64,000 nucleotides of DNA from Aurantiochytrium sp. KH105. Its lineage: Eukaryota; Sar; Bigyra; Thraustochytrida; Thraustochytriidae. Below, in pieces: positions 9,703 to 19,717 of the stretch (the stretch's first letter is position 1; every line of letters begins with the position of its first letter). The stretch spans positions 127,399-191,398 of the forward strand of contig BGKB01000030.1 in assembly GCA_003116975.1 (NCBI GenBank). The letters run 5' to 3'. The notes beneath the pieces are model-generated. The model made no database searches and was not told the origin of the DNA. It was given only the letters and a program-made list of their open reading frames with translations. Position numbers and translations under genes: made by a program.

Positions 9703-10593
9703 CTAAAGGCTTGGGGCAGGCTGCGCCAGCATTTCCTTGATGCGGTCCTCGAGCGTGAGCACAGGCGTCCGGGGCTCGGCGCGCTCAATCGTCGCGCCGT
9801 CCCGCGAAACCAAAAATTTAGTAAAGTTCCACTTGATATCGGGCTCCTCAGGGTTGGCCGCGCTTACGCCTGCAAATATGCACGCATGGCATTCGTTGTA
9901 TGATTTAAGGCGTGTGTTAGACAGTTCTGGCTTCGTTAGGACCATGGGGAAGAATGTACGGGTAGAACTTACTCTTCAGGTACTTCCAGAGCGGATGCGC
10001 ATCATCGCCGTTCACGTTGATCTTCTCCGTCAGCGTAAAAGCAATGGGAGGATCAAACTGTGTGAGAGTTGGGCATTGTGCTGCGTTGTTAGCATAGCAG
10101 CTTTTGTGTCATGCGTGCAAAAGGGTTCTCTTCTTCGTCTCTGCAAAGACGTACCTTGGTCGAGACGAATTCCCGAATGTCTGCCGCGTCTCCAGGCTCC
10201 TGGCCACCGAATCTTTGCATCGCGTCCGTCAAACTCGTGTTAGTCCAATTGTTACGTCACGCCACGATGGGCTCCCGAAGGCACACGCTTCGCTTTGATT
10301 TGGAGCTCTGCGTCGTAAGGCGAGGGGGAAAAGGAAGATGGGGCTCGAAATGCCAGCCTATCATCTTCGGGAGAAAAGGAAACGTACTGGTTGCAAGGGA
10401 AACCAATGATGGTAAGGCCGTCCTGCGAGTACGTGTCGTGGAGCTTCTGCAGGCCGGTGTACTCGTTCTTGGTGAGGCCGCACTTGCCCGCCACATTGAC
10501 CAAGATGAGAACCTTGCCCTTGAGCGAGGCAAAGTCCAGGGTCTTGTCGCCCTCGAGCGTCTTGAGCGACGCGTCGTACACGCTTTCCGTCAT
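9703..10593 (-). CDS. Cysteine-type glutathione peroxidase, copy B, four exons
   Basis: Exons on the minus strand: 10593-10388, 10212-10155, 10057-9973 and 9869-9703. This gives 516 nt and 171 residues with GT-AG introns in exactly the same positions and phases (2, 0, 1) as copy A; the two middle exons have identical lengths (58 and 85 nt). Landmarks: VNVAGKCGLTKNEYTGL with the peroxidatic Cys, IIGFPCNQ joined to FGGQEPGDAADIR, FDPPIAFTLTEKINVNGDD and IKWNFTKFLVSRDGATIE. It starts at MTESVYDASLKTL with no targeting extension, so it is probably cytosolic. Like copy A it lacks a resolving Cys and selenocysteine. It lies head-to-tail with copy A and is an evident tandem duplicate. Confidence 0.92.
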
Positions 10594-11283
10594 CCTGCTC
10601 CGCTTGCTTCTGCGTCCGCGTGAGGCCTTTCTCTCTCTGCTGCTCTGGCGCGCGCGCTCGGGATATCCTCAAAGTTGGCGCTCTGCTATACTGCTGTCGT
10701 CTGCTTTTGTGATTTAGCCCATTGAATGGCTTTCTTGCTTGCTCCCTGTGAAAGAGCGGAGTGGCGGACTTGGATCATCACCTCTCCTCTTCCCCAAGCC
10801 TGGGAGTTGCTTGCGTTCACCGCGGATTGCGGCTGTGAGGCGGTATGTACCGCAGTCTTGACCACGGCGCACGTGCGTCAACCTGTGCGAGGCGCTGACG
10901 AAGGATGATGCATCATGGAACAAGAGCTGAGGGTCTGCGATGCGCAGCGTCCTTTTTGTAAAAGGGAAAAGCCATCTCGCTCTTCTTAGCAGGCCGAGGG
11001 GGAAAGGAGTCCTGTGCTCACGTTGTGAACTCGCTCGACTAAAGACAAGGGAAAGAATTACGTTGCGTTCGTTCAAATTGTATACTCTGGTTGTGTTCTC
11101 AATTCACCAACAAGAGGGGAAAATCAATTGGAATAGCATTTTGTACATGATGGGACGAAGATAGATGGAGTGGAATATGTACATGGCGGTCTTCGTCATG
11201 AGAAATGGGGGGATTTTGCGCAAGTCCGCTTGGCTTCCCTTTCTGTTTGGCTTGGATCCTATGACCTGGCTTGGTGCACCCAA
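10594..11283. promoter_or_regulatory. GPX-B upstream region and F-box/EF-hand gene 3' flank
   Basis: 690 bp between two minus-strand genes. It should contain the GPX-B promoter (right of 10593) and the 3' UTR of the F-box/EF-hand gene (left of 11284). Short open frames on both strands show no domain or coding bias, so I call no gene. Confidence 0.5.
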
Positions 11284-12711
11284 TTACCACGCTACAGCAG
11301 CGGCGGGTGCCAGATGCTCCGTATCGTCAATGTCGGAGTCTTCGAGGTTCATGCCTGAAAAGTGGGAGTCTTCGTCGTCGACGTCACTGTCGCTACCATC
11401 GCCATCGGCAAACTCCTCGAGCTCAGCTGCTGCTGCTACTGCTGCTGTATGCGTCAAGATCTCAGGGGTGAAGATGTGTGCATTCTGGTTGTCGTTGTTG
11501 TTGTTGTTGTTATTGTTGTTGTTGTTGGCGGTGGCGGCTACTACTGCGGCGTTGGCGATCGTTCGGGCCGCAGGAGCCAAGCTTTCGTCGTTGTGCTGCA
11601 TCTGCGCAAGGACCCGACCCGCGAGCTCGTCGCGGTTGCACGTGTCAAGGTAGTTTGTGAGTCGCATAAGATCCTTGTACATGAGGCGGGGCACGCGAAT
11701 GAAGTTCTCAAGAAACATGGCGTGGTAGCCGGCCCTCGTGAGGCGGCCGTGCGCACCCGTCTCGTAGGAGGCCTGAACCCAAAGGTAGGCGCTGAGACTG
11801 AGAGGGAGTCCTGCCGCCTGGTTGATGGCCGAGAGCTCTTCCCATCCGAGCAAATTGTCTCCGTCGACGTCGAAAAAGTCAAAGATGCGGTTGCACGTCG
11901 CGAGGCCCTGCTTTGTAAGCGTGCCGTCCTGGCGGTTGTCAATCGAGTTTTGCCGTACGCGCTGCACGACGTTGCTTCTGGCGCGCTTACGAGGAGACTC
12001 GGCGTCGTCGGCGTCTTCATCGTCGGGAAACGCAAAGTGGTCGAGGAGGTAACGCTCGCGCTTGGCCGCGACGGCCTGGACGACGTCGTGTAGCTCGACA
12101 AACTTGCCGAAGCAGACGTTGTGTTCCTTGTAGTTGAGAAATTTGACTCCCGTGGCGGTCTGTATCTCGCGATCGTCCATCATGACAATTTTGCCAAACC
12201 TTGAGTCCGAAAATTGCAGGCAGAGGGATTCAAGCGCGCGGCAAAGGTTAAGTTCTCGGTCATTCATTTCAGGGGACAACGGCGCGGCGCTGCTTTCATC
12301 GCTGCTCGTGCTCGTGCTGCTGTTGCTCCTGCTGCTGCGGAGGGAGGCGAGGCTTCCGAAGCTAGCGGTGCTGCCGTCTGTCATACTATCATAGCTTGCG
12401 TGGGAGGCTTGGCTGCCTGCGCGAGCTTGGCGACTCGAGCCCTGCGCAAGTTCTTTGAACATTTTGCGCAGACTTCGGAGCTGTTCGTATCGTGCTGCAA
12501 GGGCTGGCACGGCTTCAACGACAGGCTGACCGCAGTCCCATTCGGGGACGTTGTGCTTGTCGTCGCCGACGATGCCGAGGGCCAACCTATTCATGTTTCT
12601 CGAGCTCGAGGCCACCTTGGTGACCAGGTCCCCAACGCTCAGAAAGCCGAGGGCGTGGCACACGAGTTCCTGAGGTATGGCCTTTTCGAGGCCTTGTTCG
12701 CGCCGCGCCAT
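11284..12711 (-). CDS. F-box-like protein with EF-hand and poly-Asn tract
   Basis: 475 residues from an ATG. Residues about 12-45 (IPQELVCHALGFLSVGDLVT, then SSSRNMNRLA) match the F-box pattern, the Skp1-docking helix pair of SCF ubiquitin ligases. A Ser-rich linker follows (residues about 90-145). Around residue 275, FDFFDVDGDNLLGWEELSAI is a canonical EF-hand loop with D-x-D-x-D and the final Glu, and a second, degenerate hand follows (SYETGAHGRLTRAGYH). Towards the C terminus there is an 11-Asn run encoded by (GTT)n on the plus strand, then an acidic tail (DGDGSDSDVDDEDS). Inference: a calcium-responsive SCF adaptor or simply an F-box-containing calcium sensor. No substrate-recruiting WD40 or LRR domain is visible, and the F-box call rests on pattern alone. 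Confidence 0.75.
   Translation of the reverse strand: MARREQGLEKAIPQELVCHALGFLSVGDLVTKVASSSRNMNRLALGIVGDDKHNVPEWDCGQPVVEAVPALAARYEQLRSLRKMFKELAQGSSRQARAGSQASHASYDSMTDGSTASFGSLASLRSSRSNSSTSTSSDESSAAPLSPEMNDRELNLCRALESLCLQFSDSRFGKIVMMDDREIQTATGVKFLNYKEHNVCFGKFVELHDVVQAVAAKRERYLLDHFAFPDDEDADDAESPRKRARSNVVQRVRQNSIDNRQDGTLTKQGLATCNRIFDFFDVDGDNLLGWEELSAINQAAGLPLSLSAYLWVQASYETGAHGRLTRAGYHAMFLENFIRVPRLMYKDLMRLTNYLDTCNRDELAGRVLAQMQHNDESLAPAARTIANAAVVAATANNNNNNNNNNNDNQNAHIFTPEILTHTAAVAAAAELEEFADGDGSDSDVDDEDSHFSGMNLEDSDIDDTEHLAPAAAVAW
11488..11527. repeat. (GTT)n coding microsatellite
   Basis: Encodes the poly-Asn stretch of the F-box/EF-hand protein on the minus strand. The array has one ATT interruption. 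Confidence 0.9.
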
Positions 12712-14412
12712 TATGCTTGCTTCTCCTCCTCCTCCTCCTCCTTCTTGTCCTTGTTCTTCTTGGTCTGCCTCGCTCGCCTGCCTGCTCGCCCGTGCTTGCT
12801 TCCAATGAATGTGCCAATGTCAACCGTCCACTGGCACTACACTACTACTGTTAGGCCTCCTCTCCTGCCTCGCTTTCGAGGCTCTCGGTTCTTGCCTTGC
12901 TGGCTAGCGAGCGAGCGGGCTGCCCACCTCTCCCCCAGCAGCAGCTCCGGGCGCCGGGGTCGAGGCCGAGTTTGCCGTTGCCGGCCTCGGCCAGCTCGGG
13001 CAGCGGCTCGCTGCGCTGTTTCTCCTCCGCGTGCTGCCGCTCCTCCTTGTTGACGCTCTTCGACGCGTCGGCCAGGTCCGCCTGCCGGGTCCTGATGGTC
13101 GGTCCCTAACCTGCGCTGCCTGCTCGCCTCGCGCCCGATCTTCCTGCTGCTCGATCGATCTCGCGCCGCCGAGTCCTCGCTCGGCCGCGCTCGCCTCGCC
13201 TTCTCCGCGCCGCGCGGGGCCGTGCAGAGCGTCTTGGCTTTGCCTGCGCCCTCTCCGCGCGGCGCCGCTGCGCCTCGCGTCCCCGTTGTGCACCGCCGGC
13301 AAAATGCAGGAGCTGCTGTTCGAGGCTCTTCTTGCGCAAGGAAGGGAGCAAGAGAAAGAAGTGCAACCAGAGCACGTTGCAGGCGAGGCAACCCAAGCCG
13401 ACAGCCCGCCGAGCGAATGAAACGAGCAGCACTTCTGATTCCCCCGCCCTGTCTGAGCTTGCAACGCAGCGCAGCGCAGTGCAGCGCTCAGCGTGCGGGC
13501 GGTGCACCCAACGTATGCAATGCAATGTAGAGCACAATGCAACGCAACGCAATGAATGTGATGCGATGCGGTGTCAAGAAATGTAGTAGTGTAATGTAAT
13601 GTATAATGTAATGCACAGCGGGCGGTTGTAACAGCGAACGAACTCCTCGCCAGCCTCGCCCGCCAACGAACTGGTCACCCGCCCGCCCGCCCGCACGCCG
13701 ATCGATCGCCTCCGTTCGTGGGTGCTCGGGACACCGCATCACTTCACCGCGGCGGAAACCACTTTCGCGCGGCCGCTCGCTCCTCCCGCGTTGAGACGCA
13801 CAAGCACCCCAACTCGGGCTGGCAACCTTTCTCTCCCTGCGGGAGCTCGCTCCTTGCCGCCTTTCGCCTCCGGTTTTTCCCCCTCCTGCTCGCCCGCGCA
13901 CACCCCCGCGCACACACGCGCACACCCGCCCGCCATCGCGCACAAGCCAGCCCAGCCCCGGCGGCGGCCTCTCGAGACCTCGCCGCGCCCGCTGCGCTGC
14001 TCGCGCTGGCCGCCGCCGCGCCGCGACCTGAGCCCGGGACGAGCCGGGACGCCGCGATGTCCACGGGCGAGGCGCAGCGCGGCGGCGTTGCAGCTCGCTT
14101 CGCTCTCGCCCGAGCGAGCTGCCTCTGCTGCTGCTCGCAGCGCATCGCGCGGCTGCGGCGGTTTCCCGCGCGCTGCGGGACGCGCAGGCCCTCGCCGCCG
14201 CGCTCAACAAAATGCAACACGCAACTGACCGCCCGCCGTCTTCGCCGTCTTCGCCGTCTTCGCCGTCTTCGCCGTCTTCGCCGTCTTCGCCGTCTTCGCC
14301 GTCTCCGCCAAGACCGCGAGGCCGAGCTCGGCCTAGCTCGGCCAGGATGAAGGCAGGCAGCTGGCGGAGACGGGGCGAAGAGGCCGAGCTCGCGCGCTGC
14401 ATAATGCTGCCG
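12712..14412. other. GC-rich, gene-poor region upstream of the F-box/EF-hand gene
   Basis: 1.7 kb with open frames on all strands that encode Arg/Ala/Ser-rich sequence without domains. It includes a 9-bp array at 14235-14308 and a low-complexity stretch near 13450-13620 built from GCAATGCAA-like words. The part nearest 12712 must hold the F-box/EF-hand promoter. I see no supportable gene. Confidence 0.6.
14235..14308. repeat. (CCGTCTTCG)n nonanucleotide array
   Basis: About eight tandem 9-bp units. They read as Ser-Pro-Ser on one strand and Gly-Glu-Asp on the other, which inflates ORFs in both directions. Confidence 0.95.
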
Positions 14413-14664
14413 CTAAGAACGCCGGCAGGCGCGAGCCGCTTCCGAGGAAATGTCCTCAGACTCATCGCCGCGCGGCGACACGAGGAGGATGATGCTCAAG
14501 GTGAAGAGGGCGGTCACCACGGCCATGAAGAAGAGCCTCGAGCTCGAGCGAACGACGCGCTGCACTGACATGGGGCCGAGGGCGCGAAGGCATCCATGCG
14601 TCATCCATCGGTCGCGAAAGACGCTGCAGCTTTCTGCAGCAGCTTTCTGCAGCAGCAGCTGCAT
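14413..14664 (-). CDS. Possible small single-pass membrane protein (83 residues), uncertain
   Basis: An ATG-initiated minus-strand frame. Its only notable feature is a central hydrophobic stretch, FFMAVVTALFTLSIILLV, flanked by basic residues before (RVVRSSSR) and acidic residues after (DESEDISSEAA), which is the charge pattern of a signal anchor. It ends at TAG 14413-14415. It lies downstream of the multi-EF-hand gene stop (14881) on the same strand, so it would need its own promoter in about 220 bp or be an exon of a larger gene. The opposite strand is also open, and no homologue comes to mind. It may be chance. Confidence 0.25.
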   Translation of the reverse strand: MQLLLQKAAAESCSVFRDRWMTHGCLRALGPMSVQRVVRSSSRLFFMAVVTALFTLSIILLVSPRGDESEDISSEAARACRRS

Positions 14665-14880
14665 GGCGGCGGGACTGGAACGTCGGTTAAGTGGCGACCG
14701 CCAGAGAGCAGCTTGCAGGGGTGAGGTTGGGCGGAAAGGAGGGTGGTTGGCCCACCTACGGCAAGAGAGCAACGGCGACGGGAACGAGGACAAGGACGAG
14801 GAAGAGGACAGAGCCAACGGCTGCGTTATTTGTTAGCATTTATTATTTTTAACAGCGCGGCGACGTTCGGGACCATGTCG

Positions 14881-17695
14881 TCAGAAAGGCCGCGAGGCGA
14901 GGTAATACCTCTTCACCTGGGCCGAAGTCGTTGCAGGGTCGATCGTGTTGTGAACCGCCGTCGTTGCAGTTGGCAACGGTACGAGACTTTGCTTGGACAT
15001 GGCCGACTGCGACTCGACATGAGGCGGAAGAACCCCTTGCGACGGGGCGTCGCGGACTTGCGACGACGCCGACTGAAGCGCGAAACGAACGAACTCGTCG
15101 TAAGAAATACGGCGCGAGTGCAGATCCTGCCGGACCAGGCCCGAAGCAAGCAACTTGGATACGTCTGCGCGGGAGAGCCCAAGCCCAAGACGCATGACCC
15201 CGCGCTCGAAATCAGGCTCGGAAATAGCCCCAGAACCGCTCGGGTCGAAGATCTCAAAGAAGCGTCGAATGGCCATTCCTGCCAGACTTTTGCGCTTGAG
15301 CGCACGCTGGATCCGCGCCGCCACGTCGTGCAGCGTCGGCGCTGCAGCAGGAAAAACAAAGTCAACAAAGGCCGTGTAATCGTGAGGCTTGGCGACGCCC
15401 TCGTAAATCATGCGAAAGGCCTCGTCGCGCCGCAGTTGTAAATCCAAGCCAGCTTTGGCGCCTTGACGCAGCGAATCCGCAGTCATGACCCCATCCGCTT
15501 CGCTCTCGGGCACCGAAGGGATGGACGCTGCGGGTTCGGCGAGGAGCATAAAAATCTCGCGCAGGTTATACGTGCCCTTGCGCCACGTGGCCAGAATTGC
15601 ACTTCGCAAAACCTCTCGAAGTTGATCAATTGATCGCTGCGGCGCAGACTGCAAAAGCTTCGTGAGGCCCGTCACGCCCAAACCAGCGGTGCGCGAGCTT
15701 GGTGCTGGTGCTGCTGCAGCTGGCATTCCCCCACTCCCTCCTTGCAGACACTCGATCACCCTGTGCAAACTGGGAACGTTTGTCTCCACAGAGGGCTCGA
15801 ATCTGAGCAGCGACCTTTGCAAATCGATTGCCGAGACTATGCCGTCTCCATCCGTGTCAAGCGATTCGAATGCGCGCGCGAGGTTTACAGATCTTGTTTC
15901 TTGGTCAAAAAAGGCGTTGTGCAAGGCAATAGATATTGTTCGAGTAAGAGCTGGAATGCTGGCCCATCGATCATGACCGCGCTCCAGCATTGCCACAAAA
16001 TCTCCGTAGACAATCTTGCCCTTGTACTCGGGATCAAAGCGGTAAAGGACTTGATTAATTTGCTCCGAGGACAGTGGGATGCCCAGGTCGTGTCGTAAAA
16101 AGGCGCCAAAGTCCTGGGCGTTAATACTTCCAGTGCCCCGCGGATCGAGCTTGGCAAAGAGCTGCTGGAGACGTGCGCCCGCAAACGACAAGCGCAAAAG
16201 CTCAGTCTGAACACGTGAGAGTGTGTCTTCGAGAAGAGCTGATCTTTCCTCTTTTGTACGTGGAATGGCGTGCTCAAGTAAGCCGACATAGTCGTATGCG
16301 TTGCCAGACACATGAAATCGCGAAAGTGCTGATCGCAGACGGGCCTTTTCGAGAGCACCGACGCACTCCCATCGGCGAAGATGCGCAGCAAGCGTCTCGA
16401 ACGACAGCGTTCCAGCCTTTGGCTTGTCACTTTCGCCCAGAATTGCAAAAAGGGGCACACGGCGCGCTACAAAAGTAACCAGGGCGCCGTTTCCCTCAAC
16501 CTCGCCACGCACACCCAATCCGGGATGCAAGAAGGGACCTTCACCATGAGCAGTTGTGCTGGCATTGCATGCTTGGATGAGCTCGTGTCTTGCGATCCTT
16601 TGACGCAGGCCATCCCGGTGTAAATCGGCGAGCTTACCGCAGAGATGTGCGAGGTCTTGTTCAGCTCCTTGACATGCAGATGAAATTCGTTCACTCTTGG
16701 TCTGCAAATGCTTGGGTAAACATTGAACGAGCTGAGCATAAGAGATTCCTCCATTTTGATCAGCACCCAGACGTCCAAAGGCGCGCACAACGTCTTCTCG
16801 AAGCATGGAAGTTGTCGGGCCTTGAAGTCGCTCAAGTGCACCCTCGATAACCGCCTTAAGCTCTGCAAAGGTAATCTCGCCGCTTGCCTCCTTTTCGACG
16901 CGCGCAAGAAGGACTGTTAATACTTTGCGTCCGCACTGCGCCACGAGCTTGGCAATGATACTTGACACTTCTTCCAGAGACGTTCCTTCCCCTTTGACGT
17001 TAGATAATAGAGCTTGTGTCTCGGCATTCTGTGCGTATCTAGAAGCGTGGTTTCCTTGCAATCGCATGTTGATTTGAAGTGGCCTCGCGCTTCCGAAAAC
17101 ACCGATACCGCAGAGGGACTCCTGAAGGGGATTCAAGGGCCCGCTGCCGGGAACAAGAAAGGTCACTTCGGTTTCAGATGGAATCTTGCCTGTCGATATA
17201 AGGGTCGAGCGCAGCTGGCTGACTTTTGGGTTCATTGTAAGACATTTAAGACTTGCAAAGGGCGACTGAGCGCCTTCCCAATAGACCTTGATGTCCCAAT
17301 GGGCCGGGTCCCCAAGCTTGCGAAAAACATGATGGTCTTCATTACGCATATCATGTTCGTCCTGAAGGGCAAAGCTGTCAAGGAGATTGAAAGAATGTTA
17401 GTACAAGACATTGCGTGACCAAAAAGGACTAGAGAGGAGAATGAACGTACGGACCTTGCAGAGCACCGTGCGACTTTTCTCGATGAGCTTGCAAAACGCT
17501 GAGCGCGACATTTGCAAATCCAGACCCTTTCAATCGAGGCGCACCTGGTCTCAGCGCTGCGTTTGCCGACTCATGATCTTCTTGCTGTGCGTGCTGCATT
17601 TCGGACGTGCATTTTGCGCCAGGCCGTGGTCTTCTGACTGAGGAAGACGACGACGAAGTTGATCTCTGGAGAACCGAGTGTGGCCACATGTTCAC
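14881..17695 (-). CDS. Large multi-EF-hand calcium-binding protein, two exons
   Basis: Exon 1 is 17695-17451 and exon 2 is 17374-14881. The 76-nt intron starts GTACGT and ends TTGACAG, with a perfect TACTAAC branch motif in between. The joined frame encodes 912 residues. Canonical or near-canonical EF loops are FESLDTDGDGIVSAIDLQ, FAKLDPRGTGSINAQDF and FEIFDPSGSGAISEPDF. Weaker ones are RFDPEYKGKIVYGDF, LGADQNGGISYAQL and EKEASGEITFAEL, giving at least six helix-loop-helix units spread over the protein. The N-terminal 90 residues are Ser-rich and disordered. No kinase, protease or transmembrane segment is evident. Inference: a calcium-sensing scaffold, with an arrangement loosely like protist cytoskeletal or ciliary EF-hand proteins. 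Without the upstream exon, an internal ATG at 17349 would give 822 residues. Confidence 0.82.
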
Positions 17696-17806
17696 GGTTG
17701 CGCGTAAGTTCTAAACGCGCGCAAGTTCTAAACACGCACGAGTAATGTGCTAAGTAGACAAGCGAAGACGTTCTCTGCAATTGGTCTGAAGCGTCGAGAA
17801 CCTGCG

Positions 17807-17846
<40 letters not shown>

Positions 17847-18184
17847 TTGATGATACTTTGCCAAAAGCCGCTTTGCGAAAAAAAACGAACCGTTGGGAGA
17901 ATGAATTTCTTTTCTTTTCTTTTCTTTTTTTGAAGGAAATGAGGGAGAGAAGGAGGGAGGAAAACAAGGTTAGCTTTCACTTCGGCTGATCGAGGAGCTT
18001 GCTAGATCCATGACCACGACAAAGAGTTCGACAACTGTGCTTTGTGCGCAGTAGTGATGAATTTTCCGAAGTGCGAGCCACTTTCTTGGTCCTTGGCAGC
18101 GACTTGGCAGAGCTTCTTGGCTATTGTTGCGCTTAACCGTCGCGACGATGATGAGCGAGCCCCCAACCAAAAGCCAATGATAGG
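17696..18184. promoter_or_regulatory. Divergent promoter region, EF-hand protein / HDAC
   Basis: 489 bp between divergent starts. It contains a (CTGT)n tract at 17808-17849 and a nearby (TTTTC)n-like stretch. It probably serves as a bidirectional promoter; no TATA box is obvious. Confidence 0.5.
17808..17849. repeat. (CTGT)n microsatellite
   Basis: About ten tetranucleotide units with late CTGTTT variants, in the divergent promoter region. Confidence 0.95.
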
Positions 18185-19384
18185 ATGGACCCTCCGAAGC
18201 CAGAAGACGCTCGCGTGACACTCGTGACGAGCCGCAACCTCGTTCGAGCCTCCGACGCGGTCCCAGCCCACCACCGAATCGCCGACGTGCGGCACGGGCG
18301 CGGACTCACTGCGCTCCCAGAAGATGTTTGGGGCGGGAGCGACGAGGATGAGAGCGCCGACGAGGATAGCGCAGACAAGAGCCCGGAACGCGTGAGGGCA
18401 AGAAAGCGGCGGCGGCGGCGTTGCGACGCGGGCCGCAACGAGATCGTGCAGGCGCTCATTACAGCAAGCGGACTTCTCAATCGCGTCAAGGTGGTCGAAC
18501 CGCAACCTGCAAGCTTGGAGGCAGCGCGTGCTCTTCACGAGGACGCATATCTCCAGGTGTTGGGTGCTTTCGAGGAGGCGTCTCGCGAGGAGCTCATGGC
18601 GTACAATTTGGTAGACGATGCAGCACCGTTTCCGCACGTGTTGCAGCACGCTCTGTGGATCGCTGGTGCAAGTCTCTGCGCGGCCGCCGAGCTCGCGGCC
18701 CGAAGTGCAGATATTGCGGTAAATTTGTGTGGAGGGCGACATCACGCCGCGAGCAGTCGGGCGTCCGGGTTTTGCTTTGTAAATGACATTGTGCTTGCCG
18801 CTCAGGAGCTGCAGCGACGATTTGGCCGTGTCATGATTGTTGACATTGACGTGCATCATGGCGATGGCACGGAACGCGCCTTTTTGCATTCGAACAAGGT
18901 GCTCACTATCTCGTTTCACCAGCGAGAGCCTGGTTTCTTCCCCGGGACAGGCGATTCCGCGTGTCGTGGAAAGGGAAAGGGCGAGGGCTATAACGTAAAC
19001 GTCCCCTTTACGCATGAGTCGGATCGCGCTGCTTTTCTTTTCGCCTTTGAGAAAGTCTTTCGCGATTCCTTTGCGTTTTTCTCTCCCGGCGCGGTCGTTT
19101 TTGTGTGTGGTGTGGATGCGCTCAAGGCAGACCCGCGAGGAGGTTTGAGTCTTGAGGCGGAGGATATCGTTGCTTGTACGAGGATAATTCGGGAGCTCTG
19201 CGTCGATGGTCCAACGCGTGTACCACTGCTCGTGACGGGAGCGGGGGGTTACGATTTTGCAGCAGCTGCGAAAACGTGGACGCGCGTCGTGGCAGAGCTA
19301 GCGAATGCTCAATCGAGTTTACCCGAGGATGTACCGGAGCACGAGTTTTTCGAAATGTATGGACCCTCGTGGCGTCTGCGATGA
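18185..19384 (+). CDS. Class I histone deacetylase
   Basis: A 399-residue single-exon frame from an ATG. The arginase-fold deacetylase signature is complete: the His pair in CGGRHHAASSRASGFCFVND, the zinc Asp/His in VDIDVHHGDGTERAF, FHQREPGFFPGTGD, the third zinc ligand Asp in CGVDALKADPRGG, and the catalytic Tyr in TGAGGY. Two spots are unusual: class I enzymes usually read CGADSL and LGGGGY. Residues 45-85 hold an acidic stretch followed by a five-Arg run (KRRRRR) that may act as a nuclear signal. Family role: removal of acetyl groups from histone lysines with Zn2+. Similarity is to the HDAC1/2/3/8 group rather than class II; the subtype is not resolved. Confidence 0.93.
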   Translation: MDPPKPEDARVTLVTSRNLVRASDAVPAHHRIADVRHGRGLTALPEDVWGGSDEDESADEDSADKSPERVRARKRRRRRCDAGRNEIVQALITASGLLNRVKVVEPQPASLEAARALHEDAYLQVLGAFEEASREELMAYNLVDDAAPFPHVLQHALWIAGASLCAAAELAARSADIAVNLCGGRHHAASSRASGFCFVNDIVLAAQELQRRFGRVMIVDIDVHHGDGTERAFLHSNKVLTISFHQREPGFFPGTGDSACRGKGKGEGYNVNVPFTHESDRAAFLFAFEKVFRDSFAFFSPGAVVFVCGVDALKADPRGGLSLEAEDIVACTRIIRELCVDGPTRVPLLVTGAGGYDFAAAAKTWTRVVAELANAQSSLPEDVPEHEFFEMYGPSWRLR

Positions 19385-19717
19385 GGATTCGCGCGAGAGT
19401 CGAAAGAGAAATGCATGTGTTGTTCATGACAGAAAGCAAGCGATTACGTGTGTGCAACAACAAAACCTTTCTTCTTGCACGGCAGGCAGGCGATGCAATT
19501 GCAATATATAAAGAATCAGAGAAAAGAGATGATAAAAAAGAGAAGGAAAAAAACTGAACGAGTTACGTAACGTGAGCGTCCGCGTTATCTTTGACATTGG
19601 AGTCAAGCGCTATCGCATTGAGCTAGCTAGCAGGCAACGCAAGAACACGCAAGAGATGAAGTTGAACATGCCCTATCGGGCACAGTAGTCATCATCATCA
19701 TCATTGAAGGTTCCAAC
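19385..19717. other. Convergent 3' flanks of the HDAC and cyclophilin genes
   Basis: 333 bp between converging stops, A-rich around 19500-19560. No gene is seen. Confidence 0.6.

Noticed and set aside
13488-14465. 325-codon minus-strand frame with a Gly-Glu-Asp repeat
   Set aside because: Driven by the 9-bp array and Arg/Ala-rich GC DNA; no domain.
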